Positions 61,154 through 64,000 of a DNA stretch of 64,000 nt are shown here, piece by piece. Origin of the DNA: Rhodococcus oxybenzonivorans (lineage in GTDB: Bacteria > Actinomycetota > Actinomycetes > Mycobacteriales > Mycobacteriaceae). How positions within the stretch are numbered: position 1 is the stretch's first letter; each line of letters starts with the position of its first letter. The translations under genes and the position numbers were made by a program. Below the pieces are notes generated by a model that was given only the letters and a program-made list of their open reading frames with translations, was not told the DNA's origin and searched no databases. The DNA lies in the NCBI RefSeq assembly GCF_003130705.1, contig NZ_CP021354.1, positions 2,108,001 to 2,172,000 on the forward strand. The letters run 5' to 3'.

Positions 61154-62413
61154 TCAGCGCGCGTCCGCCCGCGCGGTGGCAAGCAGTGCCACGAGTCCGA
61201 GGGCGACGCACATCGTCATCGTCGCACCGAGGCCGACTCCCGTATTGCCGAGGACTCCGACGAGAGGAGCGATGAGCGCGCCGACGCCGAACTGCAGGGC
61301 GCCGAGCATGGCAGCGGCGGTGCCGGCTGCCTCGCCATGCCTGCCGAGTGCCAGTGCCGGGGCGTTGGGCAGGACGAACCCGACACCGGCGAGCAGGAAC
61401 CACAGTGGAATGACGAAGCCGACCAGACCGCCGAGTTCGAGGTAGGCGGTCACCAGCAAGGCGGCGCCCGCTACGGTCGCGAAGGCCAGTGAGGCGATCG
61501 TGATCTGCTGAGGCGACCACCGGGCGAGGGCGCGGACGTTGAGCTGGGAAGCGCCGATCAGAGCGATCGCGCCTGAGCTGAACAGCAGCGCGAACTGCTG
61601 CTCGTCGAGGCCGTACTGATTCTGGAACACGAAGGACGCGCCGGAGACGTAAGCGAATAACGAGGCCATCCCGACGCTGGAGACCAATGTGAGCACCATG
61701 AACTTGCGGTCACCGAGAAGGCTCTTGTACGTCGACAGCACCGAGGAGAGATTGCTCGTGCGTCGTCGCTCCGGTGGGAGCGTCTCCTTCAGGGCGAGTG
61801 CGCCGATCAGTGCCGTGAGCGTTCCGATGAGCGCCAGGACGACGAAAATCCCGCGCCAGTCCAAAGCGATGAGGAGCGCGCCGCCGATGCTGGGGGCGAG
61901 CACGGGTGCGACACCCAGGACGAGCATCAACCGTGACATGACGACCGCGACCATGTTTCCGCTGTACAGGTCACGTACCACGGCAACGGCGACGACGGCG
62001 GCTGCGGCGGCGCCGATGCCCTGGAACACCCGGAGCGCACCGAGCACGGCGACGGTCGGTGCGAAGACAGCGAGTACTGAGGCGAGGACATGCAAGCCGA
62101 TTCCGGCGATCAACGGTCGCCGGCGCCCGAGGCTGTCAGCGAGCGGGCCGACGATCAACTGGCCGAGCGCGAGGCCCAGCAGCGTCCCCGTGATGGTCAA
62201 CTGCACGGCCGACGACGACGCTCCGAGGTCGGTGCCGATGTCGGGGAGGGCGGGCAGGTACATGTCGATGGTGAACGGTCCGAGCGCGATGAGTGCGCCG
62301 AGCACCAGCACGATCCGCAGGCTCGGCCGATCGGCTGCGGCGGTGCCGGTGTCGGGGGTTGCCTGTGCCCGAAGTCGGGTAGGTGAGGCGGAGGTCTCAT
62401 CGATAGCCGTCAT
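61154..62413 (-). CDS. MFS transporter, Bcr/CflA drug-resistance group
   Basis: A 419-residue membrane protein with 12 hydrophobic helices. The Bcr/CflA pattern is clear: LGALIALGPFTIDMYLPALPDIGTDLG, VGPLADSLGRRRPLIAG, LRVFQGIGAAAAAVVAVAVVRDLY. These proteins export bicyclomycin, chloramphenicol and similar compounds. ATG at 62413 is taken, though no clear ribosome site is seen and GTG at 62488 would add 25 residues. It is upstream of the MarR gene on the other end and separated by 54 bases from it, so a drug-response pair is possible. Confidence 0.85.
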   Translation of the reverse strand: MTAIDETSASPTRLRAQATPDTGTAAADRPSLRIVLVLGALIALGPFTIDMYLPALPDIGTDLGASSSAVQLTITGTLLGLALGQLIVGPLADSLGRRRPLIAGIGLHVLASVLAVFAPTVAVLGALRVFQGIGAAAAAVVAVAVVRDLYSGNMVAVVMSRLMLVLGVAPVLAPSIGGALLIALDWRGIFVVLALIGTLTALIGALALKETLPPERRRTSNLSSVLSTYKSLLGDRKFMVLTLVSSVGMASLFAYVSGASFVFQNQYGLDEQQFALLFSSGAIALIGASQLNVRALARWSPQQITIASLAFATVAGAALLVTAYLELGGLVGFVIPLWFLLAGVGFVLPNAPALALGRHGEAAGTAAAMLGALQFGVGALIAPLVGVLGNTGVGLGATMTMCVALGLVALLATARADAR

Positions 62414-62543
62414 AAGGGGGGACAGCAACGAGGACACCTGGTTTGTTCCCGCATCGGCGTGTCGGCCCGGAACCGGGATCAGAATCACAGTGAATCGAAA
62501 TCTTCCGGCGTCGATGTCCTCCGGGCAGTATCAGCTTTACCCC

Positions 62544-62615
62544 GCGGGTGTGGCTGAGATGGTGAGGCACCGGCCTGCAAAGCCGTTCACACGGGTTCGA
62601 GTCCCGTCACTCGCT
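62544..62615 (+). tRNA. tRNA-Cys (anticodon GCA)
   Basis: The cloverleaf is seen by eye: acceptor arms GCGGGTG (62544-62550) and CACTCGC (62608-62614) with one G-U pair, D arm, anticodon loop CTGCAAA with GCA at 62577-62579, and T arm ACGGG-TTCGAGT-CCCGT. It resembles actinobacterial tRNA-Cys. CCA is not encoded. A strong hairpin follows. Confidence 0.93.
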
Positions 62616-62621
62616 CGCGGA

Positions 62622-62654
62622 AGACCGGCAGGCGCACGATGCGCCTGCCGGTCT
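62622..62654. terminator. Perfect 15-bp hairpin after tRNA-Cys
   Basis: AGACCGGCAGGCGCA (62622-62636) and TGCGCCTGCCGGTCT (62640-62654) with a 3-base loop CGA. It lies between the tRNA and the converging TetR gene and likely ends both transcripts. Confidence 0.8.
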
Positions 62655-62687
62655 CGATACGTAGGCACGGGTAGTACCGCGTGCCGA

Positions 62688-63296
62688 TCACCCGTCTTCG
62701 AGGCGAATGCTGTGGTCGACGCCTGCGGCCGGAAGCAGACAGTAGAGGCCGCGTTCGCACAGGTCGATCATTTCCGAGCGCGTCATCGTCGGGTGGTCGA
62801 CCCAGGACAGGACGATCTCTTCCATGAATGCTTGCCATCCCTGGATCGCCGCCTCGAGTGCCGGGGTCGTCGATACTCCGACTTGTGCGAGCGCACGTCC
62901 GATCTCCTGGGTGAACGTGCGCCGCATTCCCCGGTAGATCTTTCGCATGCCATCGTCCCCGCTGCCCGCCATGCGCATGACGGCCAAATATATCGCGGGG
63001 TGCGCGATCACCGCCTCGGCGAACGTCTCGACACCCGCGCGCAGTTGCGCCGGAAGGGGGAGCGACGTGTCGGGCGTCATCCTCCGCTGCAACTCGGTGG
63101 CCGAGGCTTCGAGCACTGCGTTGCGAAACCCGTGCTTGTTCTTGAAGTAGTGGAACAACAGTGGCGACGAGACGCCTGCCTCGGCCGCCACCTGGTCCAT
63201 CGACAGCTGCTCGAACGGCACCGAGTCGAGGAGTCGCATGGCGACGTCGAGGATCTGCGCGCGCCGATCTGCGGGGGAGCGGGGGGCGGCGGGCAT
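62688..63296 (-). CDS. TetR-family transcriptional regulator
   Basis: A 202-residue TetR. The N-terminal helix-turn-helix is RRAQILDVAMRLLD then DQVAAEAGVSSPLLFHYFKNKHGF, with the typical recognition helix. The remaining part is the ligand-binding, dimerising domain. It is divergent from the deacylase gene, and an imperfect inverted repeat occupies the gap, so it probably represses that gene and its own. The effector is unknown; an N-acyl amino acid or its product is a guess. Confidence 0.92.
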   Translation of the reverse strand: MPAAPRSPADRRAQILDVAMRLLDSVPFEQLSMDQVAAEAGVSSPLLFHYFKNKHGFRNAVLEASATELQRRMTPDTSLPLPAQLRAGVETFAEAVIAHPAIYLAVMRMAGSGDDGMRKIYRGMRRTFTQEIGRALAQVGVSTTPALEAAIQGWQAFMEEIVLSWVDHPTMTRSEMIDLCERGLYCLLPAAGVDHSIRLEDG

Positions 63297-63339
63297 CTCT
63301 GCACTCTAAGGGACGGGACGGCACACCCCATTGACTTTC

Positions 63340-63379
63340 ACTCAACGGTGTACGTAACGTCGTGTAACACCAACTGAGT
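63340..63379. promoter_or_regulatory. Inverted-repeat operator candidate between TetR and deacylase genes
   Basis: ACTCA (63340-63344) and GGTGT (63347-63351) are mirrored by ACACC (63367-63371) and TGAGT (63375-63379). Spacers differ by one base, so the symmetry is imperfect. It lies between the divergent starts at 63296 and 63394, the usual place for a TetR operator. Confidence 0.55.
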
Positions 63380-63393
63380 GTGAGGAGCGCAAC

Positions 63394-64000
63394 ATGTCGG
63401 ACTTCGACGTAGTGGTCGACGGAGGGCTGTGGTTCGACGGAACCGGGTCTGTGCCTCGCCGCCGAAACCTGGGCATTCGCGACGGAGTCGTCGTCAGGGC
63501 CTCCGCGGAGCCGCTCCCCGTCGGGCCCGACACCGAGGTGATCGACGCGGCGGGCAAGTGGGTGGTGCCCGGCTTCGTCGACGTGCACACGCACTACGAC
63601 GCCGAGGTCCTGGTCAGCCCCGGCCTACCCGAATCCGTCCGGCACGGTGTCACCACCGTTGTCCTCGGGAACTGCTCGTTGTCGACGGTGTATTCGACAC
63701 CCCGTGAATGCGCCGACCTGTTCAGCAGGGTCGAGGCCGTACCTCACGACTCGGTGCTGCGCATCCTCGACGACAACAAGAGTTGGCAAAATCCGGCCGA
63801 GTACGTCGACGCGCTCGAATCGCTTCCGCTCGGTCCCAATGTCGCCGGTTTCATCGGGCACTCCGACATTCGCACCCGCGTGCTGGGGCTCGGCCGCGGC
63901 ACCGACAGGCGGGTGAAGCCCAGTGCCGGCGAACTCGAGCGGATGGGTGCGATGGTCACCGAGGCACTCGACGCGGGTTTCCTCGGTCTGTCGTCGATGA
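63394..64000 (+). CDS. N-acyl-D-amino-acid deacylase-type amidohydrolase (3' end outside window)
   Basis: The first about 202 residues of an amidohydrolase. After a short N-terminal beta-sandwich (VVVDGGLWFDGTGSVP) comes the metal-binding motif VPGFVDVHTHYDAE (His65, His67) and then LGNCSLS with Cys94, a zinc-ligand position characteristic of D-aminoacylases. It hydrolyses N-acyl-D-amino acids to the free D-amino acid and fatty or acetic acid. GAGGAG lies 7 bases upstream of ATG 63394. The stop is beyond the right edge. A divergent TetR gene and operator-like repeat control its promoter region. Confidence 0.87.
   Translation, partial: MSDFDVVVDGGLWFDGTGSVPRRRNLGIRDGVVVRASAEPLPVGPDTEVIDAAGKWVVPGFVDVHTHYDAEVLVSPGLPESVRHGVTTVVLGNCSLSTVYSTPRECADLFSRVEAVPHDSVLRILDDNKSWQNPAEYVDALESLPLGPNVAGFIGHSDIRTRVLGLGRGTDRRVKPSAGELERMGAMVTEALDAGFLGLSSM

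Overview
The window is high-GC actinobacterial DNA, most like Rhodococcus or a close mycolic-acid-forming relative of the Nocardiaceae. Pointers are a wax ester synthase/DGAT, an EspG/PPE-like ESX cluster, mycothiol-linked and DUF3558 families, a secreted DUF4185 protein (candidate D-arabinan hydrolase), a three-subunit PntAA/AB/B transhydrogenase and a tRNA-Cys of actinobacterial type. No transposase, phage gene or CRISPR array was seen. Both ends cut a gene.

Layout. 1-5.7 kb: end of a 2-oxoacid ferredoxin oxidoreductase, valine dehydrogenase, a methyltransferase, an MFS exporter and a siderophore-type binding lipoprotein. 5.9-10 kb: leftward genes including an ESX-associated set (Pro/Thr-rich membrane protein, WXG/PPE-like protein, EspG, TY-Chap-like chaperone) without secretion machinery. 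10-13 kb: a 30-codon ORF, an alpha/beta hydrolase and a DGAT. 12.9-16.3 kb: thiamine-precursor operon thiZ/thiX/thiY/tenA behind a TPP riboswitch. 16.4-25.7 kb: carboxylesterase, MFS, two DUF3558 lipoproteins, GNAT, DUF4185 protein, a GlcD-like flavoprotein, a small unknown protein with a long leader, an S51 peptidase and an MDMPI-family enzyme. 25.9-32.6 kb: acyl-CoA synthetase, APC permease, DUF488/zinc-ribbon pair, pnt operon. 32.7-37.9 kb: PAP2-like protein, MFS and bkdABC. 38-48 kb: kinase-like protein, thioesterase, BenE, macrodomain, shikimate dehydrogenase-like enzyme, membrane-anchored molybdoenzyme, secreted nuclease-like lipoprotein, degenerate EAL/DICT protein, quinone reductase and a 41-residue microprotein. 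48.4-55 kb: coupled SNF2 helicase/SWIM protein and small stress-type genes. 55-60.5 kb: valine catabolic operon. 60.5-64 kb: MarR, MFS, tRNA-Cys, TetR and an N-acyl-D-amino-acid deacylase cut by the right edge.

Valine degradation is the strongest functional thread. Valine dehydrogenase makes the 2-oxoacid, BkdABC (possibly also the ferredoxin oxidoreductase) makes isobutyryl-CoA, and the mmsA-acad-hibch-mmsB-ech operon carries it to propionyl-CoA. The acyl-CoA dehydrogenase and the enoyl-CoA hydratase each show a one-base frameshift where a run of four G appears to have become three. These are either real lesions or read errors.

Regulatory DNA stands out. A near-identical inverted repeat ends valine dehydrogenase and sits between pntB and the PAP2-like gene, where its outer arms supply TAG stop codons. 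A perfect TGTGA-N6-TCACA site lies upstream of the DUF488 and pnt genes. Paired direct repeats 21 bp apart lie upstream of the EAL/DICT gene.
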